Part shown: one piece after another, positions 10,443 to 19,360 of the stretch
Numbering within the stretch: position 1 is the stretch's first letter
How the letters are laid out: every line of letters starts with the position of its first letter
Assembly: GCA_913045175.1 (NCBI GenBank)
Contig: CAJWQG010000001.1
Coordinates: 1 to 64,000 of the forward strand
From: an uncultured Gammaproteobacteria bacterium
Lineage (GTDB): Bacteria > Pseudomonadota > Gammaproteobacteria > Pseudomonadales > Azotimanducaceae
Reading direction: 5' to 3'
DNA length: 64,000 nucleotides
Made by a program: the position numbers and the translations under genes
The notes under the pieces: model-generated
Told to the model about the DNA's origin: nothing
What the model saw: only the letters and a program-made list of their open reading frames with translations
The model's database searches: none

Positions 10443-10670
10443 TTAAGAGTTAAGATCTCGCAGTTCGTAGAGCACCGAGCTCACGAGGCAGGCACCAACC
10501 GTGATGGTGAGGACCACCCGAAGGCCCGGCACTGGTCCGATCTCGAATAGCATCGGGGGAACTGCGCCAGAGATAATTGCTACGAGGGTGATGACACCGG
10601 TTACAGCAGCAGTGTTGCATAGCCATCGCAGAAATTTTAAAAAATACATTTGTGTTAGTTGCATGCCCAT
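10443..10670 (-). CDS. small membrane hypothetical protein
   Basis: 75 aa, two hydrophobic segments, same orientation as the two ORFs that follow. Confidence 0.5.
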   Translation of the reverse strand: MGMQLTQMYFLKFLRWLCNTAAVTGVITLVAIISGAVPPMLFEIGPVPGLRVVLTITVGACLVSSVLYELRDLNS

Positions 10671-10814
10671 GAGTACGTATGCCTCGCGAACTTGGATCGC
10701 TGTATACAGAAAAATAACCAGAACGCGGAGGGAATTGGTTTCATCTGCAGCGTCGTAGACGACGCGAAGCGTTCGGGTATTCTAGCGTTGGCTTCCACGT
10801 CGATTCGATCGCAC

Positions 10815-10936
10815 CGCTTGCGCGAGAAGCTGAAGACTGTGAACGACACAATCGTTCACACCCGGTAGAGCAACGGCGAGTACCCGTCGAGGTTGCGCTC
10901 GCAGGGCTACATAAATTAGGGAAGCTCGCACGATAA
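10815..10936 (+). pseudogene. degenerate fragment duplicating the 3' end of aceE
   Basis: GCTTGCGCGAGAAGCTGAAGACTGTGAACGACACAATCGTTCACACCCGGTAGAGCAACGGCGAGTACCC closely matches aceE from about 9684; then, after an internal deletion, GTCGAGGTTGCGCTCGCAGGGCTACAT...GGGAAGCTCGCACG matches the extreme aceE 3' end (about 9943-9993). Confidence 0.85.
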
Positions 10937-11023
10937 ACCTTTTCGCCCCTTAGCTACGAGATGGATAAGCTGGTGGTCTGTGGTAATGTCTTTGACCAAC
11001 CGAAAGCAGGCGCGAGCTGAGGT

Positions 11024-12475
11024 ATGTCAGAACGAAATAGACAGATCAGTGCGAAAACAAAGTTCTCGTTCGCATCGGGTTCGCTTGAAGAAGCAATGAT
11101 TACCGCCGCCAGTGTGGCGACGATGATCTTCTACAATCAGGTTCTGGGTGTGTCGGCCGCTCTCTGCGGCACGGTCTTTTTGATCGCGAGTATGGTCGAT
11201 GCGGTATCGGACCCCTTTGTGGGCGCCTTGTCCGATAGCGTAAATACCCGGTGGGGCAGGCGTCACCCCTTTATGTTTCTGTCAGCATTTCCGATGGGCT
11301 TATTTTTCTACGGACTGTACCAACCGCCTTCAGGGTTGTCTGAGCATCAGCTGTTTCTGTGGTTCACGGTGATGATGGTCGGTCTGCGATTGTGCAAGAC
11401 CTTCTATGCCGTGCCGCACAGCGCCCTGGGCGCGGAGTTGACCGATAACTATGACGAACGAACTTCGATATTTGGCTGGAACTTCACGGTATATAGTATT
11501 GGTTCTGCGTTGTTGGGTGTATTTATTCTCTACGCCATCTTTCCGTCGGTGGAAGGTGTGGAAAATGGACTGCTACGGGAAGAGCAGTATCCCCTTCTGG
11601 CCGCGATTGGCGGCGCATTTGTCACCGCCGCGATACTCTTTTGCACCTTTACGACGGCCGACCAGATTCCTTACCTGCACGACACGAAATCCGTAGGTGA
11701 GCGTACTAAGCAGAACTTTAGAAGTTTCCTTAAAGACATATTCGGAAATCTATGGGTGCTGGTACATAACCCATCGTATATTTCTGTTTGTGTATGCTGG
11801 CTGATCCTGGCGATATGTGCCGGTCTGGTTGCCGTGGTGTCGACCTACACGTTTGTCTATGCATTCGAGTTTTCTACTGAAGAGATAGCCATTCGTGGAT
11901 TGATCGCGCTGCCGGGCGCCTTCCTCGGGGTGATTTTTTCGCGTTGGCTGGTCAATATTTTTGATAAAAAATATACCGTGATCTTCACGATTATGATCAC
12001 CGCCTTTCTACTTGCGCTCCCGTTCTGTCTGCGACTGATTGGCTGGTTTCCCGAGAACGGCACCATCTGGACGCTGATCGCATTCTTTGCAATCTGGACG
12101 CCCGCGCTGATCTTTTTACCCGTGGTCCCCATTGTTATCGATTCACAACTCGTAGACATCACCGACGAACATGAACTTCAGACGGGTAACCGATCCGAAG
12201 GCGTTATTTTCTCCATTCGAACGTTTGCCATTAAAATGACCTCAGGCTTGGGTGGGTTGATTGCAGGCTTTGGGCTGGAGCTCATTGGTTTTCCACAGAA
12301 TGCTTCGGTGGAAACGCTCGATCCGGCGGTGATCGACGGTCTGTTATGGATGATGGGTCCGGTTTACCTAGCTATTATCTATGCAGGACTTGGATTTGCG
12401 TTTCTCTACCGCATTGACCGAAAACGACATAAGGAAATTCTCGAAGAACTGGAACTACGTCGCGCTGTCGCATGA
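11024..12475 (+). CDS. MFS transporter, glycoside-pentoside-hexuronide (GPH)-like
   Basis: 483 aa, about 12 TM; DAVSDPFVGALSDSVNTRWGRRHPFMFLSAFPMGLFF is a hallmark of the GPH family. Confidence 0.85.
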   Translation: MSERNRQISAKTKFSFASGSLEEAMITAASVATMIFYNQVLGVSAALCGTVFLIASMVDAVSDPFVGALSDSVNTRWGRRHPFMFLSAFPMGLFFYGLYQPPSGLSEHQLFLWFTVMMVGLRLCKTFYAVPHSALGAELTDNYDERTSIFGWNFTVYSIGSALLGVFILYAIFPSVEGVENGLLREEQYPLLAAIGGAFVTAAILFCTFTTADQIPYLHDTKSVGERTKQNFRSFLKDIFGNLWVLVHNPSYISVCVCWLILAICAGLVAVVSTYTFVYAFEFSTEEIAIRGLIALPGAFLGVIFSRWLVNIFDKKYTVIFTIMITAFLLALPFCLRLIGWFPENGTIWTLIAFFAIWTPALIFLPVVPIVIDSQLVDITDEHELQTGNRSEGVIFSIRTFAIKMTSGLGGLIAGFGLELIGFPQNASVETLDPAVIDGLLWMMGPVYLAIIYAGLGFAFLYRIDRKRHKEILEELELRRAVA

Positions 12476-12483
12476 GTGCGAGC

Positions 12484-12557
12484 GGGGGACAGTGTACTTA
12501 ATTCGCCTTATTGTTCGTCGACTGTCGCTGAATTCCGAATTGAGTACACTGTCCCCC
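12484..12557. repeat. palindromic repeat element A (copy 1)
   Basis: arms GGGGGACAGTGTACTTAATTCG (12484-12505) and CGAATTGAGTACACTGTCCCCC (12536-12557) are inverted with one mismatch; the same arm recurs at 46047-46122. Confidence 0.9.
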
Positions 12558-12566
12558 GATTAGAGA

Positions 12567-13007
12567 TTAGAGTAGGCTCTGCCGCATTTCGGTGCCAACC
12601 ACTTCCATGCCGTAACGCTCGTAGAAAGGGCGATTGTGTTCCGTTCGTTCGACCAGATAAAGTCCATATTCAGCACAGCCTCTCTGCCGTGCATTGTCGA
12701 TGGTGTGTTGCACTAGTAAGCCGCCGGCATTCTGTCCGCGCGCCGCGGGATCAACAATGAGTTCCTCCAGCTGGCAGTATTCGCCCTTGTATCGCATGGC
12801 GAGGTTGTAGCTAACAGTCGCCATACCGAGAACCGTATCGCCGTCGACAGCGACGAAGACTTCTCCTCTTTCATGGTTGAGCAGGCGTTCGAACACGGCT
12901 CGTTCGCCGTCGGCAGGCGTATCTTTGGGTGCCTTTCTGGGGGCTAGTAACAGTTCGATACGGCGATCGACATCCGGGGCCTCAGCGGCACGAACTGAAA
13001 TCGTCAT
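12567..13007 (-). CDS. GNAT family N-acetyltransferase
   Basis: 146 aa; YCQLEELIVDPAARGQNAGGLLVQHTIDNARQRG. Confidence 0.85.
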   Translation of the reverse strand: MTISVRAAEAPDVDRRIELLLAPRKAPKDTPADGERAVFERLLNHERGEVFVAVDGDTVLGMATVSYNLAMRYKGEYCQLEELIVDPAARGQNAGGLLVQHTIDNARQRGCAEYGLYLVERTEHNRPFYERYGMEVVGTEMRQSLL

Positions 13008-14632
13008 TTCTCTAGCGAGAATCCGTCGTAACCATTCTCGGCTACCTCAGTTATTCGTTCACGAAACTTCGGTGCACCTCCCCAAAAGATGAGATAGCGC
13101 AACTTATCGTGACCGTCTACATTGGAGTTGAACCCGGTAAACCAGCTCTTGGTATTGGCGATCAAGAGGCCCTCATAGTAACTCTTGATGGTCTCAACCC
13201 ATTCGTCTTCAGCTTCAGCGGTAGCTTCTATGCGGTGGTAGCCGTTTTCCTTAAGGTAGGCGACGAGATTGGCAGCCCAGTCCACAGCGTCTTCAATACC
13301 GCGGGGAAAATTGGATGATACGGATCCACTTTGTGGTCCTGCCAGTGTGATGAGATTGGGAAAATCGTGTGTTTGAAGGCCCAGGTAAGTGATGGGCCCG
13401 TCAGCCCATTTATCATTCAACCTGCGACCATCCACCCCGCTAAACTCCATCCTGTCGAATGCACCAGTGATCGCATCGAAGCCCGTCGCGTAAATAATTA
13501 GGTCGAATTCAAGCTCACCTTCGCTGGTGAGGATGCCTTTTTCAGTGCCTTCGACAATGGGGGTCTCATTGATATCCTTGAGATGCACATTGTCCCTGTT
13601 ATAGGCCTCGTAGTATTTGGTTTCCAGTGGCACTCGTCGAGTACCAAAACCATGATCCTTGGGAATTAATTTTTCCGCCACAACCGGATCGTTTACCCGT
13701 TCACGGATTTTTCCTGCAATAAACTCCGAGTACTCAGCGTTGGCATCCTCGTCCATAAAAATGTCGCGGAAGTTTGACAGCCAGACGCCAAATCCGCGCG
13801 ATGCATAGAGTTTTTCCCACAGAGCCAGGCGTTCCTCTCTCGGTACTTCTTTAAACTCACGTCGATCGGGCTGGTGAATGAAACTCCCCGGTGTCTTTTT
13901 GCAAAGCGCAAAGATCTCATCGTAAGAGGCTTTTATTTTTGCCTGTTCCTCGTCATCGATCGGACCGTTGTGTAACGGCGCACACCAATTGGGTCTGCGT
14001 TGAAAGACGGTCAGGTCACCCACCTTGTCGGCGATCTCTGAGATCACCTGTACGCCCGTCGCACCGGTGCCGACAACCGCGACTCGTTTGCCCTCGAGCT
14101 CAACGGGTGTACTTGGCCAGTAGTAGGTATGGAAGGATTCACCTTTGAATCTATCGACGCCGGGATACCTGGGCATTGTCGCAGCAGAGAGCATCCCAAT
14201 GGCAGTGAACAAAAACCGGGTTGTTACTTCACGCCGATCTTCCATACGCACAGTCCATACCTGGTTCTCATCATCCCAGGTACTCGCCTGCACATTGCAG
14301 TCGAACTGCATGTGGTCACGTAGTTGAAACTTCTCGACCACATATTGCAGGTAACGAAACGTCTCCGGCTGGCCGGAAAAATGCTCGCTCCAATCCCATT
14401 CCTCCAGGAGTTCCTTGGAAAAGGAGTAACCGTAGGTATAACTTTCCGAGTCGAAGCGTGCGCCGGGATAACGATTCCAGTACCAGGTGCCACCTGCGTC
14501 GCTGCCGCGCTCCAGTAAGGTTGCGTTGAGGCCCAGCTTCAGTAGTCGGTAGAGCATGTAGATGCCGCAGACACCGGCGCCGATAACGACGGCTTCGTAT
14601 TGTGGCGTGCCATTCTGGCTGGGTACGGCCAT
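13004..14632 (-). CDS. flavin-containing monooxygenase, Baeyer-Villiger type
   Basis: Rossmann GAGVCGIYMLYRL, BVMO fingerprint FKGESFHTYYWP (FxGxxxHxxxWP), second GTGATG motif; likely start at Met 14632 rather than 14668. Confidence 0.9.
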   Translation of the reverse strand: MAVPSQNGTPQYEAVVIGAGVCGIYMLYRLLKLGLNATLLERGSDAGGTWYWNRYPGARFDSESYTYGYSFSKELLEEWDWSEHFSGQPETFRYLQYVVEKFQLRDHMQFDCNVQASTWDDENQVWTVRMEDRREVTTRFLFTAIGMLSAATMPRYPGVDRFKGESFHTYYWPSTPVELEGKRVAVVGTGATGVQVISEIADKVGDLTVFQRRPNWCAPLHNGPIDDEEQAKIKASYDEIFALCKKTPGSFIHQPDRREFKEVPREERLALWEKLYASRGFGVWLSNFRDIFMDEDANAEYSEFIAGKIRERVNDPVVAEKLIPKDHGFGTRRVPLETKYYEAYNRDNVHLKDINETPIVEGTEKGILTSEGELEFDLIIYATGFDAITGAFDRMEFSGVDGRRLNDKWADGPITYLGLQTHDFPNLITLAGPQSGSVSSNFPRGIEDAVDWAANLVAYLKENGYHRIEATAEAEDEWVETIKSYYEGLLIANTKSWFTGFNSNVDGHDKLRYLIFWGGAPKFRERITEVAENGYDGFSLEK

Positions 14633-14716
14633 TAGAATTCTCTGATCATCGAGTCCATCGATTCTCACACACTTCTACTTTGCGCCGCAAACAAGCAAAG
14701 TGATACTTATTGAGGG

Positions 14717-15637
14717 TCAGTCGGATCCAATACCCACGGCACGGGGAAACGGCAGGGCGGGCGCTTGATAGGGGGCGCCGAAACCCGCCAGCGCTTTGAA
14801 GGTATCGGGATCGATACAATCTTCGGACAGTTCTCTTGAAAAATGGTTGGGAATATCGTCCTGGGGCATGATGGATGAGTGTCGGAAATAGTTTGAGATG
14901 GTAACTCGCAGGCCCGGTGTGGTTTTCGGGTAGGCGCCATGCCACAAGGCTCCGTGAAATGCGATCAGTGAACCACGCGGACACTCCACGGGTATAGCCT
15001 CATGCGCTGCATCCGGGGTGGGATGGCTGTTGCGTCGATGCGAGCCCGGCACAACGGCGAGGGACCCGCCTGCCTTATTGTAGTCCGTCAGTGCCCAGGT
15101 ACAGTTGGCATTAAGGGCTGTGTCGCCCCAGGGCAGTGGTACACCGCCTTGATCGCAGTGCAGACCCAGGGACTCACCGTAACCCTCGCCTTGCTATTTG
15201 ATAAACGAATTGAAGGAGCTGAAACGGGCGGCCCAGCTATCACCGAAACCCAGAAAGCGGCTGCTGCCAATCAGATGGCGAACGATCGCGATACTCGCAG
15301 GATTGACCGCCAGGTCGCGGAATGCGCGATGAATATTGCACAGTTGTATGAGTTGAAACTGGGCTGGTTTGACCCCGGAGATTTGCTCAAGGATGCTAGG
15401 GTAGTTGCCATAGTCGAGCTCGCACTCGGGACCGTCTGCCACGGTGAATTTGCAGCCAACGTATTTCTCGGATTCGTCGAGCAGGAGTTGGGTGAGTTCG
15501 TCGATCTGTCCGTTGGTCACGCCAGTGATGTCAGGTGGCACCACGGTATACCCCTGTTCGTCGATTTCTTTAATATACGGTTCAATGCCTAACGCTTTGA
15601 TGGTGTGCTCGAGCGCTTCCGCTCCTGTTTCGCTCAT
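14717..15637 (-). pseudogene. phytanoyl-CoA dioxygenase (PhyH) family gene interrupted by an in-frame amber (TAG) codon at 15194-15196
   Basis: ORFs ending at 15194 and beginning at 15052 lie in the same frame; translating through TAG gives ...FNSFIK*QGEGYGESLGLHCDQGGVPLPWGDTALNANCTWALTDYNKAGGSLAVVPGSHRR..., with the HxD and distal His (LWHGAYP) retained. Confidence 0.85.
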
Positions 15638-15671
15638 TGTGTTTTCAACTGCTGATGCAAGGGGTAGTAGA

Positions 15672-17051
15672 CTACACGCGCTTGCAAACACCCGCAAAGT
15701 CATACCTGTTGAGGACCGACTCTGTGGTTGTCAGGATCCTATCGAAATCACTTTCGTTGTGCGCAAAGGACATATAGATGTGGTTTGAGGTGGGAACCGA
15801 AAGGAAGATGCCTTCGTTAATCATCGCCAGGTAAAACAGTTCGATAAGGTCGTCGTCGAGGTCGAAACGGTTTTGGAAGTTAACTGCTTCGCTGGAGAAA
15901 TAAAGTACCAGCATCGAGCCCAGTCGGTTGATCTGCGCGGGGATATTGTGCAGCTCGAAAGCTGCTGCCATATCTTCCCTGAGAACTTTGGCTCGGTCGT
16001 TGAGCTGCTGATACCCCTGAGCTCCGAGTTCTTCATAGGTTGTCAGTGCACCGATAGCCGCGGCAAGTGCTGAGTTGCCATCGTTCATGGTGCCGGACTG
16101 ATAGACCCGCGGGGTGCCCCGTGGTGCTTCGGGGTCGACCGTGCTCATGATGTCTTCGCGGCCTGCGACGACCGCGAGTTTCTCGCCAGCTGCAACCGCT
16201 TTAGCATAGGTCGCAATATCCGGCATGACATTGAAAAATTCCTGTGCACCACCGGGTGCGAGGCGGAAACCGGTGATGACTTCATCGAAAATAAGGAGCA
16301 CACCTTTTTCCTGCGTGAGTTCTCGCAGCACGATGAGGAAGTCCTTATGGTCTTCTCTTCCCCACAGTCCACTGCGGTGCATCGCCGGGTCGAAGATGAC
16401 TGCAGCGGTGTCATCGTCCAGTGCCTGACGCACTGAATTAATGTTGGTGTATTCGGCGGTGTTGATATCGACGATGGCATCCCTGGGTATACCCGCTGAC
16501 GCGATTGCACGAGACCCATTCAGCGCGAACAGGACGGCGTCATCCTGGCCATGGTAGTGACCGTAGAATTTCAGGATTTTGCTTTTGCCGGTGAAAGCTC
16601 GGGCTATACGCAGCGCCGCAATTACTGCTTCCGTACCGGTGTTAAGAAATCGTACCCGTTCTGCACAAGGTACCAGCGTGGTGATTTTTTCAGCCACATC
16701 GATGAGCGTGCTCGGATTGAAGGGTAATGATCCCTGGGCTTTATGGTCCTCAATGCTCGCGACCACCGCAGGATGATTGTGACCCAACATCATGGGTCCA
16801 TTGGCACTAAAGCAATCGATATATTCGTTGCCATCTACATCGGTAATTTTGGATCCCTGGCTGCTTTGGGTGTAAAGCGGATAGGGTGAGAAAAATCGCA
16901 GATTGCCTGATACACCGCCCGCTAAAGATTTTCTTGCTCGATTGAATAGTTTGTCCGAGTTAGGGGTCTTTGCGCGGTAGTCAGAGAAGATACGGTCTCT
17001 AAGCTGGCTGAGCTTGTCCTCTGCTGGCATGAGGCGTTCCCGGGTTGACAC
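15672..17051 (-). CDS. class III aminotransferase, glutamate-1-semialdehyde aminomutase-like
   Basis: 459 aa; LAGGVSGNLRFFSPYPLYTQSSQGSKITDVDGNEYIDCFSANGPMMLGHNHPAV and LLIFDEVITGFRLAPGGAQEF. Confidence 0.88.
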   Translation of the reverse strand: MSTRERLMPAEDKLSQLRDRIFSDYRAKTPNSDKLFNRARKSLAGGVSGNLRFFSPYPLYTQSSQGSKITDVDGNEYIDCFSANGPMMLGHNHPAVVASIEDHKAQGSLPFNPSTLIDVAEKITTLVPCAERVRFLNTGTEAVIAALRIARAFTGKSKILKFYGHYHGQDDAVLFALNGSRAIASAGIPRDAIVDINTAEYTNINSVRQALDDDTAAVIFDPAMHRSGLWGREDHKDFLIVLRELTQEKGVLLIFDEVITGFRLAPGGAQEFFNVMPDIATYAKAVAAGEKLAVVAGREDIMSTVDPEAPRGTPRVYQSGTMNDGNSALAAAIGALTTYEELGAQGYQQLNDRAKVLREDMAAAFELHNIPAQINRLGSMLVLYFSSEAVNFQNRFDLDDDLIELFYLAMINEGIFLSVPTSNHIYMSFAHNESDFDRILTTTESVLNRYDFAGVCKRV

Positions 17052-17093
17052 GCATCGCAGTCTGCATGTTTACTTCTGCCACTTCAACACGTC

Positions 17094-17113
17094 GAAGTGT
17101 TGCACAACACTTC
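17094..17113. promoter_or_regulatory. perfect inverted repeat GAAGTGTTG-CA-CAACACTTC in divergent promoter region
   Basis: 9-bp perfect arms with 2-nt spacer between the aminotransferase (-) and PhyH (+) genes. Confidence 0.5.
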
Positions 17114-17168
17114 TTAGATCAGTTCACCAATCGTGCGATGAATGCAAAACAGAATTCGGAGCTATTCT

Positions 17169-18050
17169 ATGAGTGAAGCAGAAAACACACAGTTACAGGT
17201 ACCTAAAATCCTATACGACACACGTGAACCATTTGATCTCACGGACGATCTTCAAGCCAAAATAGAGGAGCTCGATCTTGTCGAGGCGGTCGAGCATGTA
17301 AAAGAGTATGGCTACGGCTATATTTACGATGCAGTCACGCAGGAATTTGCAGAGCGATTACGTGAGACCATTATTCGCATCGCGAATTCACCAGACGGTG
17401 CAATCGGTATCGACACCGGGGCGAATATGCTCCTGGCCAAAGATCCAGTATTCGAGGAAGGGGTGTTGAATCCCAAGATTCTGGCGATAGTCGAAGTTCT
17501 TTGTGGGAAGGGCGCCTTGCTTTCGCAGGTAGCGGGTTCCGTTAAGCCAAAGTCTGCGCCTGATCAGCCTGCCGTTGGCGGTTTGCACGCCGACCAGAAT
17601 TGGACGCCCGCACCATTCCCTGTACACAACCAGATGGTGACATTCTGTTGGGTGTGCGACGACTTTTCTGCCGAGGGCGGCTCCACAAAGGTGGTTCCCA
17701 AATCGCATCTTTTGCGCCGTCACCCTAACGATCAGGAAGTTGCTGAAGAAGAGGGTATCGTCTCAACCGAATGTCCCGCAGGGTCCGTCGTGTTCTGGGA
17801 TGGTTCATCCTGGCATTCGGGCGGCGGGCTACGAACGATTGATGGTGAGCGCGTTGTGCTTCATGTTACCTATAGCCGGCTGGCGCTCCGACCGGTAGAA
17901 AACTATGACTTCCTCGGGGATGACTGGCTTGCGGATAAACCCTACGAGATGCGCGTTGTACTCGGACGTGAGGATTTCCTCGCTACCCCTGATGGCGGGT
18001 TCGCCCATGGTGAGAAACTGGAGCGGACGTTTGCCTGGTCGAAGGAATAG
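17169..18050 (+). CDS. phytanoyl-CoA dioxygenase family protein
   Basis: HAD (GGLHADQNWTPAPFP) and distal His (SSWHSGGG) of the Fe(II)/2OG facial triad; likely start 17169. Confidence 0.9.
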   Translation: MSEAENTQLQVPKILYDTREPFDLTDDLQAKIEELDLVEAVEHVKEYGYGYIYDAVTQEFAERLRETIIRIANSPDGAIGIDTGANMLLAKDPVFEEGVLNPKILAIVEVLCGKGALLSQVAGSVKPKSAPDQPAVGGLHADQNWTPAPFPVHNQMVTFCWVCDDFSAEGGSTKVVPKSHLLRRHPNDQEVAEEEGIVSTECPAGSVVFWDGSSWHSGGGLRTIDGERVVLHVTYSRLALRPVENYDFLGDDWLADKPYEMRVVLGREDFLATPDGGFAHGEKLERTFAWSKE

Positions 18051-18083
18051 CATTCCCTGCTTTTTTGCCAGGCAGGTACGCTC

Positions 18084-19328
18084 TTGATACGTGTCTGGTT
18101 TGCCACCACCTTTGAGGCCTTAGGGAATCCACGGTTTCGACTGCTGTGGACAGCATCGCTGTTTTCAATGTTGGCCTTCATGATGCAGTGGACGCTGATG
18201 GCGGTGGTGGCCTTCGAACTCTCTGGTACCAACACGGCAGTGGGTCTGGTGCAGTTGGGTCTTGGTCTGTCGATGCTGATCCTTGGTCCGTTCGGCGGTG
18301 TTTTTGCAGATCGCGTCTCAAAGAAACCGTTAGTAATCTGGGGTGAAGCGCTTATCGGCGCTTCTTTCGCTGTCACCGGGGTCATGATTCTTACTGGCAC
18401 ACTCACATTGTTCTGGCTTACGGCACTGACCGCGGTCATGGGTGTGGTGTATGCGTTTCTTGGTCCTGCCCTGCAAGCCTGGGTAGCAGAAGTCGTACCG
18501 AGGACCATCTTGCCCAATGCGGTTGCGCTCAATCAACTCGCATCCAGCGCCAATCGTGTACTTGGCCCTTTTGTAGCAGGACTGATGCTCGGCAGCGCAG
18601 TGATTGGTTCTGGAGGCGCCTACCTTTTTATGGGGGCGCTGTTCGTGATGGTTGTGCTCACGGTCTCTCGGCTTCCAGCCACCACGCCCAAGCTGGATGC
18701 GGAACGTCGTGCTGTCTCAGTGGAGCTGATGCAAGGCATTCGTTACGTTGTGCGGAATCCTGTCATTCGTACGTTGATGCTGCTTTATATGACAGTGGTT
18801 GCTGTTGGATTTATGTGGCAAATCGCTTTGCCAGCCTTCCTTGAACGACACCTGGATCGTTCGCCCACTGATGTTGGACTCATTTTTACCATCAACGCGA
18901 TCTCATCGTTGGTGGCGATTGTGCCACTGACCGCAATTGTTGGGACCCGCTGGGCCTGGCCGGCAATGTATGTCTGTATTGGGCTATTGGGTGTCGGATT
19001 CTTCATGCTTGCCGTCGCCTCAACATTCACGATGACGGTGGTCGCAACGCTCGCCCTGGGTCCGGGAATGTCCGGATTCATACTGCTCAATAATACCCTA
19101 ACGATGGCTAATACTGACGCCGGTTTCTTTGGTCGCGTGATGTCTCTAACAATGCTGGCATGGGGATTTCAGGCAGCAACAGCGTTGCCATTCGGTATGC
19201 TGGCGGATGCTTTTGGTGAGCGTGAAATGCTGTGGAGTTTTGGCGCACTGCTTTTGGTCATCGCTTTTGTGTGTGGGTGGACCACCCGTAACCTGCAAAG
19301 GCAATCCTTAAATGTCAGTGAGCTTTGA
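18084..19328 (+). CDS. MFS transporter (EntS/MFS_3-like)
   Basis: 414 aa, about 12 TM; FRLLWTASLFSMLAFMMQWTLMAVVAFELSGTNTAVGLVQLG...GPFGGVFADRVSKK. Confidence 0.85.
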   Translation: MIRVWFATTFEALGNPRFRLLWTASLFSMLAFMMQWTLMAVVAFELSGTNTAVGLVQLGLGLSMLILGPFGGVFADRVSKKPLVIWGEALIGASFAVTGVMILTGTLTLFWLTALTAVMGVVYAFLGPALQAWVAEVVPRTILPNAVALNQLASSANRVLGPFVAGLMLGSAVIGSGGAYLFMGALFVMVVLTVSRLPATTPKLDAERRAVSVELMQGIRYVVRNPVIRTLMLLYMTVVAVGFMWQIALPAFLERHLDRSPTDVGLIFTINAISSLVAIVPLTAIVGTRWAWPAMYVCIGLLGVGFFMLAVASTFTMTVVATLALGPGMSGFILLNNTLTMANTDAGFFGRVMSLTMLAWGFQAATALPFGMLADAFGEREMLWSFGALLLVIAFVCGWTTRNLQRQSLNVSEL

Positions 19329-19360
19329 TAAGCACCACTGTTTGTTAGGATAATGCGGTT

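Noticed and set aside
12381-12563. Short plus-strand ORFs running into repeat A near 12.5 kb
   Set aside because: Composed of the end of the MFS gene and the palindrome; no independent coding evidence.
15002-15592. 196 aa plus-strand ORF spanning the amber-interrupted PhyH gene
   Set aside because: Considered as the real gene at this locus, but it has no recognisable motifs, whereas the minus-strand frame reads as PhyH on both sides of the TAG.
17942-18532. 196 aa minus-strand ORF over the PhyH/MFS junction
   Set aside because: Low-complexity, Ser/Thr/Pro-rich shadow translation across two well-supported plus-strand genes.
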